Shown here: positions 25,362 to 37,303 of the stretch, piece by piece
Numbering within the stretch: position 1 is the stretch's first letter
How the letters are laid out: each line of letters starts with the position of its first letter
Source: Gnetum montanum
Taxonomy: Eukaryota; Streptophyta; Gnetopsida; Gnetales; Gnetaceae
DNA: 64,000 nucleotides
NCBI GenBank assembly: GCA_015680685.1
Contig: MNCI01002331.1
Span: 716,223-780,222 of the forward strand
Reading direction: 5' to 3'
Notes under the pieces: model-generated
Told to the model about the DNA's origin: nothing
What the model saw: the letters and a program-made list of their open reading frames with translations, nothing else
The model's database searches: none
Program-made: the position numbers and the translations under genes

Positions 25362-27456
25362 ATGTCTTCTTCTTCTCATAAGCCTAACGTTACTAAACAA
25401 CTAGTCCCACATGAATGCAAGGTGATATACACTCATCCAAATGAGTTTGTGCCGAATTTCACCTTTATCCTACATCAAGATTAACATATGCGATGGTGTA
25501 ATATGGTGGCCAATGTCGTTTTTCCCCCTAATATATTTGTGCCTGGAATGTTGTTTAAAACCCTTAAGAAGTTGGAAATAGCAGATCTTCATGAAGAGTA
25601 CATTGTGGATGGATACAACACTTAGAACTATTATCCCACTAAAACACAATGTAAGTGAGATAAGCGTCAGGAGAGACTCCATGAAGCTACAAAGGGGAAA
25701 CATTACACTAACCCCATGTTCCTACTAGATCAAGAGGACAATGGGGATCCTCCCTTTGAAGGTTCTAAACATGCATATTTTCCACCCCTTGCTAACAATG
25801 GTAAGGGTGTGAACTTGACCCTACGATCAACTATTGATAAACCAAGTTCAAGGAAGAGTGATAGCCAAGGTAGGGACTCAGGTGAACATCATAATAATAA
25901 GGGATCTAATGATGGAGATCATAAAAAGCGTAAGAGTGATGGTAGATACTACGATGATGGTTGTGGTCCACCTTCCATTTCATCCTCTTCATCTAATTCA
26001 ACATTCCTCTTCATCTAACGATTCTAATGGAAGCCATTGTCGAAATAATCATAATGAAGGTGATCGACGAAATAATAATAACTGTGAAGACCACCAAAAT
26101 CAAAGGGGTGGCCAAAACCATCATCAACACAGCGATGATGATGAACCTTCACTAGCAACTTAAAGTATGCTTAACATTTTAGAGGTAGTAAGGGTTCCAA
26201 CTAGGCATATGAAGGATAGTTGGATCAAACACCTAGATATGAACAATATCCCAAGATTTGAGGGGGGATATACTTCTTATCTATAGACACATCTACAAGC
26301 TTTTCAAGACACCTATGCCTTACAAAATATTCAAAAAAAGTGGTAGAAACTCAATCTTTTCCCAATAACACTCATTAAGGAAGCTAAAAGTTGGTATTGA
26401 TCCTTAGAACTGGAATCTAACTGAAGCTAGAGTACCATGTTAGAACTGTTCAATGACAAATATCAAACGTAATATAGAGTGTCTAATTTAAGAAGGCAAA
26501 TCCAAGGCTAGAAACAAGGAGCACATGAACCCTTGGATGCCATCATGGGCTGATACTATTCACTCTTACATAGATGCCTTGGCCATGGCTACTCTCAAAG
26601 GAAATAACTTTTACACATCATAGATGGGCTTAGGGTAGAAACAAGAAGAACCCTTGGGGTGTATGCCCAAGGGAGGTTGTCTAAAATGAGAGCTCGTTAG
26701 ATCCAAAGACTAATTGAGTAGGTAGAAAAAGCAAAAGATGAGCTACAAAAAAGGGAGAGTGCTAAAGAGTACAATAGGAACCCATCCATCAAAGAATGAG
26801 AAGTTTGATTTTGTGACAAGGAGAAGTCACCACTTGATGAAGTGATAAACCGAAAGACCTTACCTAACCAAAAATCTATTTCTGAAATTTTAGCCAAGGT
26901 TGAAAAGTTATGGCACTTTTTGGATGAAAATTTTCAAATTTCTTTAAAGATTACCAAAGAATCCAAAGAGCAAAGTAGTAATCGTAATTGCAGAAGGTGA
27001 AAAGAAACTAAACGTGCCTACCAAAGAGGCAAGGGAAAAGTTACTATAGTAGAGGAAGTTGTGGAGTCTAGCTCTGATGATGAAACTAAATGTGACATCT
27101 ATCAATATGAACATCCAAATGGATGTTGCCCTATGGTGTCACATTTACAAGAATTTGGAGTGTACGCATTGAACCCCCGCCTAGCACATAGGCAAGCTCC
27201 AAGACGATTACTTACCCTCAAGGTAGTCCAAGATAGTTCCACTAGCGACAACAAGCTTACTACCCAAGTGGAACTCCTCCACAACCTTATGAATAGTACC
27301 AATAATGGTACCAATGATAATAATGGGAAATGCCACTGGCAAGGCAGTAGTACCCTTATAGGCAACCAGATCCATAATAGTACTATGTTCAGCAACCCAT
27401 CTCCCCTAGAAGTTCAACAAGTCATGCATCATTCCAACATCACTATTACCCTCTAG
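25362..27456 (+). pseudogene. gag of Athila-like copy 3, decayed
   Basis: A start ATG at 25362 opens MSSSSHKPNVTKQ and a basic, His/Asn/Ser/Asp-rich N-terminal region. The capsid-like domain begins at MNNIPRFEGGY (26238) and contains HLQAFQDTYALQNIQ. It continues through a region with TLGVYAQGRLS near 26652 to a charged helix (AKVEKLWHFLDENF near 26890) and an acidic segment ESSSDDETKCD at 27064. No clean CCHC knuckle is visible. The tail from 27.1 to 27.85 kb is Pro/Gln/His-rich and low in complexity. Stops and at least two frame changes are present. It is collinear with copy 2. Confidence 0.7.
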
Positions 27457-27899
27457 AGTACCATCGAATACATTCACCATCTACTCATGTTAAAAACCCA
27501 TATCCATATCCTTATCATCCTTCACATCCATTTGAACCTACACCTCCACCTTCAACAAAGTTACCTCCTACTCCATCCATGTAGGATGAAATTCTTTCAT
27601 AGCCACAACAACGAAATGCTACAAGGGTCGTACACTCACAACCAGTTTTTCAACCAAGTGGTCCAAATAATAAATCAAGGAAATGACCTTTCTTCTAGCC
27701 CAAAAATCCTCTCCAACCCTCACAATCTACTCCAACTGATCACCCTACATCTCTAGTACACTCATCCTTTGCATCAAATACCTTCGAGCATCCTTCAAAC
27801 CAAGTGCCACCTAGGATCCACACTATAATGCTAGCTCATGTTGTTTCTGATTGGATCAAGACTAGCAACCTTCCTACAAAAATAGCTAATCCAATATAT

Positions 27900-28400
27900 C
27901 TTCTCATCTTTCTATAGATTGCTGGACAAGAGCCATGTAAGGCTCTTCTTAACTCTAGTTCTAGAGTTAATCTCATCTCCCATGATATGTACAAACCTAG
28001 AACCTACCACCTTTTAAGAAGAGTAAAATCCATTTAGAATTAGCAGATTAGTTGATTACGATCCCTTTGAAATTAGTAGAGAACATTGTGACCACAATTT
28101 GTGGGTGGTCCTATCCTACTAATTTTCTAGTAATCAAGGTGGACAACCATAAAAGTTACTTTCCCATCATCATGGAAAGGGCTTGGTTAAGCACAATCAA
28201 TGCACGAATGGGTATAAGGGACCTATCTCATGAAATATCTAAGGATAATGAGTTAGGAAAAATTGAGAAGAAGCATATTCCATGCATCATGTACAGCGAC
28301 AATAGGTGCAATTATGTGTAGAAGATTTGGTCAATCAAAAGCACATAATTAAGCCATGCAATCAGTGTGTGCAAGAAATTAATATTCAATGGTGTCTATA
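27900..28400 (+). pseudogene. Retropepsin-type protease of Athila-like copy 3, decayed
   Basis: ALLNSSSRVNLIS near 27940-27978 corresponds to the active-site motif but has Asn for the catalytic Asp and Ser for Gly, so it is inactive. The C-terminal part FPIIMERAWLSTINA near 28163-28207 corresponds to the hydrophobic-GR-WL motif, again with a changed Gly. Gag and RT flank it in the expected order. The two parts are in different frames, so there is at least one indel. Confidence 0.65.
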
Positions 28401-28458
28401 TGTAGCATCCATAAAGTAGGAGGACACCCAGTGGCTAATAGCTAGTAGCACAATATGT

Positions 28459-30080
28459 ATGGAGCCAACTGAGAGCTTAACTTGTGCATATGTAAAAGGC
28501 ATGAACAAAATTGAACAAGCTCATTTCCAACTCTCTAATGAAGATGATGATAACTATTGGGGAGAGTTGGAGATCCCTAATCATTTCAAGCATGAGTCCT
28601 TAGAACTAAAAACTTTACTAGTTGGAATGGAGTATGCATTTTTAAAGAATGGTAAACTAGTCATCATTAATGATAAACTTGCTCCTGAACAAAAAGAAAA
28701 GTTGTTAAAAGTGGTAAATAAATGGTCAACATCCTTCACTTGGTGATATCTAGAGCTAACAGGAATTGATCCAAGGATATGCCAGCACCACATCTACACT
28801 AACCCAACCATGAATCTTAGATGGCAACCGCAGAGGTGACTAAATCACAAATTGAAGTAAATCATTAAAAAGAAAATAGAGCAACTCCTCAAGGTAGGGT
28901 TTATCTATTCAATCATGGATATTGAGTGGGTTAGCCCACTCATAATTGTACCAAAGAATGATGATAAATGGTGGGTTTTCATTGACTTTACGTTGTTAAA
29001 TATTTCAACATTTAAGGATCACCTTCCTTTGCCATTCGTGGATCAAGTATTAGACACCATATTCAGGCATTGTTATTATAATTTCTTTGATGGTTATAAT
29101 GGCTATAACCAAATCCAAATTGCACTAAAAGATCAAGCCAAGACAACATTCACGAGTCCCTGGGGGACTTTTACATGCTATAAGATGTCATTTGGCCAAT
29201 GCAATGCTCCTAAAACATTTCAACACTTGGTCCTTAGTATTTTCCAACAACAAATTGGTAGTGGCGTTGAAGTCTTCATGGATGACTTCTCCACCTATGG
29301 AGCTACCTTTGAGAAAGCCTTAGACCAACTTGAGCAAGTACTAAAGAGATGTGTTGAGACAAACCTACAACTCAACTAGCAAAAGAGTCATCTCATGGTC
29401 CAAGAAGGCATTGTGCTAAGGCATCAAATTTTGCAAAAAGGGATTGAGGTAGACCTAGAAAAAATAAGGGTCATCCAAGGAATAACACATCAATAAGAGA
29501 CCATTAAAGATGTTCAATCATTTCTTGGACACATTGGTTACTACCAGCGCTTTATTGAGAATTTTTCTAAGATTGCAAAGCCATTGGTAAAACTTACAAA
29601 GAAAGATGCACCGTTCATTTGGACCAAGGAATGTGAAAATTCATTTCAACAATTAAAATAGAAACTAGTAGAAACACCAATCATACAAGCACCAAATTGA
29701 TCCAAACCATTCCATATCATGACAGAGACATCTAACTATTCTTTTAAAGTAATACTCATGCAAATGGATGATAACAAATGTCCATATTATATCCACTACG
29801 TGAGTCAAAGCATTGTGGAAGAATAGTTAAATTACACCACTAGAAAAAAGGAATTATTGGTAGTGGTGTATGTGCTAGAAACATTTAGACATTATGTGCT
29901 AGGTTACAAAGTATTCGTACATATGAACCACAGTCCAATTCGCTTCCTTATGAATAAGCCGATAGTGAGCCCTTGTGTTATACAGTGGCTTGTGATCTTG
30001 TAGGAATTCAATCTTACTATGGTAGATCAAAAAGGAACCGAGAATGTGGTCACTAACCATCTTTCTCACTCAAGATGAGA
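28459..30080 (+). pseudogene. Reverse transcriptase and RNase H, Athila-like copy 3
   Basis: The linker (28459-28746) with LELKTLL and PEQKEKLLKVV leads into RT. Visible RT motifs are WVSPLIIVPK, FIDFTLLN (usually RxDYRxLN), DHLPLPFVDQVLD, FFDGYNGYNQI, FGQCNAPKTFQ and the active site FMDD at 29275-29286. After a stop at 29377 the frame continues with the GIEVDLEKI block and FLGHIGYYQRFI. RNase H follows with a weakened first motif (TETSNYSF for D-S/A-S), TRKKELLVVVY and TENVVTNHLS. Strong similarity to the Athila/Tat branch of Ty3/gypsy. Stops are mainly Gln- or Trp-codon transitions. Not functional. Confidence 0.85.
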
Positions 30081-30109
30081 TAACAAAAAGGAGGAGAGCC
30101 CGTTCTCTA

Positions 30110-31397
30110 ATCAATTTCTAGATGAACTCCTCTTTACTGGAGTAATAAATGAACAAACACCTGAAAAAGCAATATGGTATAATGACATCCTCACATATCG
30201 TCTCACCCAAGAGATGGCACAAGACTTGGATTTTAGGAAAAAGTAACAATTCCTTCATCAAGTCAAATACTTCATGGAAATCAATGAACACCTTTACAAG
30301 GTGTGTGCCAATGGCCTAATCTGTTGGTATGTCCCTGATGAAGATCAACTATGTATTCTCTAGGATGCTCATGAAGGACCTTGTGGAGGCCACTATTCAA
30401 GGAGACACATGGCCATAAAAATCCTGATGGTAAGATATTTTATTGGCCCATAATCTTTAGGAATGCCCACCAGTTTCTCAAGTCTTATGAATTTTGTCAA
30501 TGTGACAAGGGGATGACCGCTCACATGGAAGGTCCTCAACAATGGATTCAACCACTAGAACCTTTTCACATATGGGGCATTGATTTCATGGATTCCATAA
30601 TACCCATGTCTAACAAGAAAGTGTATATTATAGTAGTAGTTGAGTATTGCACAAAATGGGTTGAAGTGGCAGCTATTACATATTGCACATCATCCACTGC
30701 AGCTAGCTTTATATAACAACATATTGTAAATAGGTTTGGGGTGTCATGTTCACTAATTTCTAATAATGGAATTCATTTCATAGGTGCCACATTTAGAAAA
30801 TTAATGCAATGCTTATGGGTAGAACATAAATTAGGAACACCTTATCACCCCCAAGCCAATGGTCAAGTAGAGGTAACCAATTGATAAATTACAAAAATAT
30901 TAACACAAACCATTGGCAAATATAGGTAGGATTGGAGCACAAAACATAATGATGCTCTTTGGGCTTACCGATCAACTTGGAAACTTCCTATTGAATATTC
31001 TCCCTATGATTTAGTGTATGGGAAACTTCCAACTCTTCCAATTCAATCTAAGCTCCGTACACTCTCAATGGCCTATGATCTAAACCTTGACCTAATTTTA
31101 GCACTAAAGGAAAGATTGATCAATCTAAACATGCTAGACAAAAATCGCTTAGCGGTTGTATCTTTGAATGAGATGAACAAGGAATTCACCAAGCAACACC
31201 ATGACCTTCAAATTAGGAAAGTAAGATTTCAACTAGGAGATAAGCTCCTCTACTGGAACTCCACACATGTACCTCAAAAGGAAAAATTTCAAACATTGTG
31301 GGAGGGATCTTATATAATTGATCAAACCTTTCTCTCTAGGGCCATGATAAGTTACAAACCTAACAGCCCAAATAAGAAGCAATTGGTCAATATCTAA
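30110..31397 (+). pseudogene. Integrase of Athila-like copy 3, decayed
   Basis: The N-terminal zinc-binding region shows HEGPCGGHYS near 30370 and SYEFCQCDKG near 30485 (HHCC type). A frame change separates the two parts near 30420. The catalytic core shows WGIDFMDS near 30575 (first Asp kept). ISNNGIHF near 30757 has Asn in place of the second catalytic Asp, a G-to-A change. HPQANGQVEV near 30850 keeps the Glu. The C-terminal part runs to 31397 with KVRFQLGDKLLYWN, the GPY/F-like region. It would have inserted the element's DNA into the host chromosome; this copy is dead. Confidence 0.8.
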
Positions 31398-31399
31398 CA

Positions 31400-33680
31400 A
31401 ATTAAACCTTTCCTAGAACAAAGATTGGCCAGTGTAAATACCGCCTCACCTGATGGACACCCACATTCTATTTTTCAAATCTCCTCCTTCCAACTCAGTC
31501 GTGGTGGAGATGGTCATTCATGCTGACCATTACAATGGCCTCTTAGTTTTTCTTCCCTTTTTGTTTTTCACATTTTTGATTTTACAAAATTTTGATTTTC
31601 ATATTTTTCTAATTTTATAGGATTTTTAGTACATTTAAATTTTCTTGATTATTTTACACTTTCTTATATATTTTACTTTATTTTTTTCTTAAGTTTCTTT
31701 TAATTAAGTGTGATATTTTCTCATTTTTGCTAATAAATCTGCTTTATTGTCATAAGACACAATGTTGTTGTTACTATTTACTAATGATAGTTTGTGCTTA
31801 ATGTGTGATTGTCAATGTCTAGTTTCTATTTTTTAGTTTTGATTTCTGATGACTTTAACATGGTTTATTTTTCATGGAACAGGCAATGAGTCCACGTCAT
31901 CCACCAATCCAAAGAACTCTATGGTTTTCCTTGTTCTAGGAATTTGAGGTCCCTTTTTCATTAAAGAAACTTTTAATCAATTAATGACCCTGGTAGTTCC
32001 AGAATTAGGAAGGATCCAAAGGTTTGTAAAGGGTGTGACTTCAAGGGGACTCAATACTCTTTGTCCTCATCTTCTTACTTGAGTGCTTGAGTGTTTTTTG
32101 TGAACTTCTTACTGTTCCATACCACCCAATTATAGGAAGAAAAATAACATCATTACATGGTGTAGTTTCCATCATTCAAAAAAATAGATCATGATTCAAA
32201 GCACACCCCTTCAACATAAATAAGTCCTCACATGGTGTGGTTCCCATTTCAAAAAAAAATAATTGAAATTCAAAGCACACTCCTTGGATAAATAAAAGAT
32301 CTACAAGCACTAGTTATGGGACTCGAAAGACATACACATATGCCTAAAGGTCCCCTCTAACTAAGGCCCTCTATCTCTCACTTCCTACTTCTCTTCTCTT
32401 TGTGGAATGGTGGTTGTCTTGCGGGGACATTCTTGTGTCTTGAGTGAGTGGATCAGTCTTAAAGTGATGATGCGAAGTCACTAAAAGCAAATGGCTTTAG
32501 TTTGGACTAAGGATGGAACTTCTCAAGTCATTTTAACCATAATTCCACAAGGGACTTCTTATGACCTTAATTTGGAACTCCATTCCACCTTCTCTATCAT
32601 CCATCCATGCTACCATAACTCACCTCACTGACAGGTTCTATGTCATGCTCTATGTCTTAATCTAACATATTGGGATTCTTGAGTGGATTCTTTTAGGTTG
32701 GTCCTTAACTTGTCATGATCATTAAATTGACTATCGGATCCACAAACTCCTTTGTTAAGGTTATGCAAGGGCAAAAAGGGCATGAGCTTCCTATGGGAAG
32801 GACTCACTTGCATAGCTTTTGGCTTGATTAGTTAACGTTCCTTACCTTTGACATTGCTACAATCCTATATTTTGTATTTTTCATTGTGTAAAGTGCTTAG
32901 TATCAATATTTCATTGCATTCATCCATTAAATTAATTTTTCTCCATTTTTTCAAATTTATGAACTTCAACATTCTTTTCTCATGATTTCATACTATTCTT
33001 GGTCTTCTAAGCTTTCATTTGACCCTAATTTCATCAAAAAATTCCTGATATTTTAAAAGTTTGACCAAAGTCAATGGAAGTCAATGGTGGTCAACAACTA
33101 GGTCGATGAGGCCTCGTCGATGCAGCCAACCGCATCAAATGAGGCCTTGTCAACACAATTCAAAAATACTATATATACCATTTGATACTTTGGAACTTTT
33201 TGCAATTTGTTCATAACACACGGGGAATGTTTGTAATTTTTTAGAGCCTAAAACCTTCTAGTATCCATAACTTTCAAACTGTTTGTCCAAATCACTCTAT
33301 TTTTTGATTGTGCACTAATCGGAGGTAAGATCTTTACACACGGGGAATGTTTGTAATTTTTTAGAGCCTAAAACCTTCTAGTATCCATAACTTTCAAACT
33401 GTTTGTCCAAATCACTCTATTTTTTGATTGTGCACTAATCGGAGGTAAGATCTTTATCATGGGGGCCACAAACCTTAAGGTTTTCAATGTAATTTTTTAA
33501 AAAAAATTCTAACTCCCCCAAGGGCTAGTAACCTTAATCATACATAAACATCAACTTTTTCCAAGTTAACCCTTCCAACAATCTCCAAAATGATTTATCA
33601 ATAATAAGGCATAAATAGAAATAATAATTAAGTTAATTAAATTAGCCATAATTACAACTTAGCCAGGTGTAATAACCCTC
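31400..33680 (+). other. Spacer between integrase and third ORF, Athila-like copy 3
   Basis: Non-coding, with a T-rich first part (31540-31740) and GTAAAGGGTGTGACTTCAAG near 32024 shared with copy 2. A TATA-like ACTATATATACC at about 33169 lies some 500 bases before the third ORF. A perfect 120-bp tandem duplication follows the TATA-like site. The layout hints at a separate promoter for the third ORF. Confidence 0.5.
33216..33455 (+). repeat. Perfect 120-bp tandem duplication
   Basis: Units 33216-33335 and 33336-33455 are identical base for base, starting ACACACGGGGAATGTTTGTA and ending GGTAAGATCTTT. Perfect identity inside an otherwise decayed element means a very recent event or an assembly error. 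Confidence 0.95.
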
Positions 33681-33750
33681 AAGAGTTAAGGTATCCCGAT
33701 TGTTTTAAGGTTACACAATGATTGCTAATGGTTCTATTTTGATTACAAAT

Positions 33751-36663
33751 GGCACCCAAACAAAAACATCTATAGGAAGGAGAACCCTCACAACCATGGG
33801 AGAAATGACCTAGAGCTAGAAGGGGCCAATAGGAACAAGGCCAAGAATAAGAAGAGGTGACCCATGCAATGAGACCTCTTCGTGAGGAGCTCAAAGTGAT
33901 ATCTATTTAATAGATTCTAAAAGAAGAAGTGCCTATAGAAAAATTCAATGAGGAGAAGCACCTAGACTTGTGCCATGGCTTGAGGTCACTCTAACTCAAG
34001 CCTGCCTAGACATCATCAAGTCCCAAGAGATCTAAATATTAGTTTTTCAAGAGATAAAATTTGGACCATTTTTGGAAAAATCTTCAGAGGATGTCAGAAC
34101 ATAATTGCAAACCTCTCCCATGTGGCCAATCATCACAACTAGTGGGGAATGGTACATGGGAGAGACCTATCTCTTCTAAAATAGTCAAAGGCTAGGTTCC
34201 ATTGTAAAAATAAAGGACATTTAAGTTTCCTACTTGGTAGAGGTCATCACATCATACAAGCACTAGGGTTGCTAGACATTGGAACACAGTTGGCAGAGAT
34301 ATCAATAAAAGGTGATCCTAAGGAAAAAATGGAGTGGACCCAGCAATGCTATAGGGTGGACTATAAGGAGTATGATGCACTCGCACTGGTGAAGAAAATT
34401 TATTTCAAGATTACAACCTCTCACCTCAATCCAATGGTTAGGCCAAGTAAGGCGACTACTTTCTCCACTCAGGCATGCATTGCTCTAAGCAGGAAATTTC
34501 CATCAACCTTCCATAGTTGATTTATTTGGAGATCGAGAAACGTTTCAAGGAGAAAAAATGTGGAAGGAAGATCCTACCCTTTGCAAGAGGGTAGGTATTG
34601 TTCACTATTCAAATGACACTCTTAGGCATGCTCCCTTAGCCTCATGGGTAGAAATCATGAAAGAAAAAATGGTAACAAGCATTTAAGAAGAGGAGCTGCT
34701 GCCACCACCACCCACCTAAGAGACAACACCGAAGGCCCACGTAGTCCTTGAGAATCTATGAAAAATCCAAGAGTAACTCTTAAGTGAACAAGAGTAGTAG
34801 GCAAGAATGAGTGGGGTGGATCCATCTGTGTATCAACTAGCAAGGAGTTACCTTAATGAGGTTGCCCAAACAGTTAGCTAGATTGAGAGGGGTGGTCTCA
34901 TTTTCTCTGCCAAAAAATGCAGCTACCTTTGAGGTCAAATCCCGATGCTTAGGAGGTGACAATTTTATTAGCAACACATCATTTATTTCTAGAAATATTT
35001 GAGAATGCCACCACTTTCTTGGTGAGGTTGGAGAAAGGTGAAGAGGTAACGATCTTGGTGATGCAGCACCAAGGGCAAGAGACAAAGGTAGAATTCATAG
35101 CTGACTATGTAGCTGAAGAACTAAACACACCCATGACATTTGTACTAGACATATCTGCACTCCAAGATGTGCAGACATTTGCAGGCACGGTCAGAAGGAA
35201 ATTGAATGCAGCCTAGCACAAACAACTACTAGAACGACTAGTAGGAATCAAGCAACTAACTCTGAATATCTTTGATCTTCTAGGAAACATCACTGCAACC
35301 TAGTCAAAGCTACTAAATGCAAGAGGTAGATGAATCATTTTTAAGGGGCAACTAGAAATGACCCAAGAGAAAAATCAACACTTGGTCGTGAAGGTTGCTA
35401 AACTTCATGCCTGACTTGTAGAACAAGCAATCCTCAACCTGGCAATGACAAGAGATGAAGTTATTAAATAGCTTCAAGAATTATTTCAAAAGGCTAAGGA
35501 GGAAGTAGTAATGACCATCTTCAAATAATCCATGGAAAAAGTTGAAACACACTCAATTAAAAGGGACTTAAATTAGATGCGCAAAAAAATGAAGCATTGA
35601 CTATGCAAAATCATTGCTTGTGAAATGTTGATGCTAAAAGAGATCAAATGCAAGAATTCATTCATCAACAATAGGAGTATCTTGCCAGAATCAACACTAA
35701 ATTGAGGAAATTGACTGTGGAGAACTGCAATTTGTCAATGGAGAAGGTATGCACCCTATGACAAAGTCTTCCATTGAAATCACCACTTGGAAGAATGAAT
35801 TTCTTAAGTTTGAGAGAGTGAAAAATCACTACATGGACCAGGTTGGCTTGCAAAAGGAAATTAATAAAAGAAAAATCCAGATGGCAAAGGCTAAAGTAAA
35901 TGAAGCCTTTTAGCAACTCTAGCAAGGAAGAGAGATGTGGTAGTCCATCCTTGATGGGATTGATTCCTACAACAAAGTGGAGATCTACTTGAAGGAGTTG
36001 TAGATCAAAGAAATGATAGAGTATATTGAGTTAGCCAATCTCTATTATGTAAACCTAGCAATGCTGACAGTTGGACGGCCATGGTCAGAATTGGAGAAGT
36101 AGGTGGCTAGCTTGTATATACTATACGAGGTTGAGTTTAAACACCACAAGGACACCAAGAAAAATCTTGAGACTACTAATGCTAAACTCAAAATCCTCAA
36201 AGGACGATTCACAAATCAACGATCCATCATCAAGGACCTAGCTAGATGGATGAATAACTACTAGGAGCTGAAGAACACAGTACGAGCATTCGACATTGAA
36301 CACAAATAGTTCACTGCCTAGTTTTTCAATGTTAAGGAGTTGTTTCTAGTGATCCTATGTCCTTGGGATGTGCCCATTCCAACCCATATTGGGGAAGCTA
36401 CGTGGATGATGCATGTTCCTAGGATTAAGAAGAAGAAAATGAAGTACTATTGGATGCTTTCCACCTCCCACCTAAAGTTGCACTAACCTTCATTAGGATA
36501 ATTCCCCCAGATCATTTGAGCAATAGGCCATGGAAAGCATCTTTGGAATTGAGTCCTAGTGGAGACCTACAACTAACATCACCTATCAGAGGAAGGGTGC
36601 TTCCTCATCCTCGTAGTAGACTCCAACTTAACCAGATCCACCAACTTCATCTCATTTTCAAGT
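33751..36663 (+). pseudogene. Third ORF (coiled-coil protein) of Athila-like copy 3, decayed
   Basis: The start is near 33751 (MAPKQKHL, compare MTQKRGAQ in copy 2). A shared globular segment around 34.12-34.5 kb (SGEWYMGETYLF-like, then YKEYDALALV and KIYFKITTSHL) is followed by long Lys/Glu/Leu-rich helices at 35.3-36.3 kb. The CPWD...WMMHVPRI block is at 36.36-36.43 kb. An acidic, Asp-rich tail with GATGATGATG repeats at 36.70-36.83 kb may be the original C-terminus. Frames are broken repeatedly. The segment at 34956-35216 is the longest open part. The gene follows integrase and the spacer, so it is the env-position ORF of this family. Confidence 0.6.
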
Positions 36664-37286
36664 GAAGCTTTGTCCATGAAGGATCCCTATCCAAATCCCT
36701 TCTTTTGATGATGATGATGATGAGCAACATATGTCTAGAGCTAGTACCAAAAGTGATGATGATGAGGAGGAGACATACTGACTATTTAGAGCTACAACTA
36801 CTTTAGATGATGAGGACTCCGATGATGATATAGAGGTTAGTGGTTACAGTTCTTGGATTATCCCTCCTTTTGATGATGTCCAAAAGGGCAAGAGACTTTT
36901 TTGGTGTGGACGTGGACAATTTGATACATATGTGTTTTTGATGTGGATTTGCACATATGTAGTTTTTATACATGTTGATGAAATTTTAGCAGCTATATTA
37001 TATGGACAATTTGTGGATGGATAGTTTGTGGACAATTGTGTGAATAGTTTTTTGGATGGATAGATGTTGGTTATCATGATCATATATATGCATTTTTTGG
37101 AGACAATTTTTTCCTTTGCATAGTATAGTTTCATGTGATCTTTATCTTGCACCTTGAGCTTTAGAGCCATTATCCTAGTAATAACCTTGGCTACCATTGC
37201 GATTTATACACCTTAATATTTTTTAATGATTATTGTTATTATTTATTGGTTTATCAACTCATCCATTTTCTTAAGTTTTGGACATC
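36664..37286 (+). other. Junction between Athila-like ORF3 and copia 3' region
   Basis: Contains the Asp-codon repeat noted above, imperfect GGACAATTTGTGGATGGATA repeats near 37000-37060, and then copia-type sequence leading to the polypurine tract at 37287-37303. The exact border of the nested element was not found. Confidence 0.4.
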
Positions 37287-37303
37287 ACCAAAAAGGAGGA
37301 GAT

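Larger units (their letters stand above)
25110..36660 (+). mobile_element. Athila-like Ty3/gypsy element, copy 3 (most complete)
   Basis: Order: 5' LTR remnant (to 25208), primer-binding site (25210-25227), gag (25.36-27.45 kb), protease (27.9-28.4 kb), linker, RT (28.9-29.4 kb), RNase H (29.5-30.07 kb), integrase (30.1-31.4 kb), spacer (31.4-33.68 kb) and third ORF (33.75-36.66 kb). RT and RNase H follow the Athila/Tat pattern, with DGYNGYNQI, FGQCNAP, FMDD and QKGTENVV. No 3' LTR of the Athila type is found; the third ORF runs into copia sequence somewhere between 36.4 and 37.3 kb. Confidence 0.75.

Noticed and set aside
25834-26163. Frame of 109 codons rich in His/Asn/Asp
   Set aside because: It overlaps the low-complexity gag N-terminal region of Athila-like copy 3. 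Its second half is the frame-shifted continuation of that gag, so it is not a separate gene.
33751-36663. Third ORF as the env-like ORF of the copia element
   Set aside because: Some copia lineages carry an env-position ORF, and the copia 3' LTR does follow. But the same ORF follows Athila-like gag-pol sequence and spacer in copy 2 and precedes the Athila-like LTR in copies 1 and 2, so it belongs to that family.
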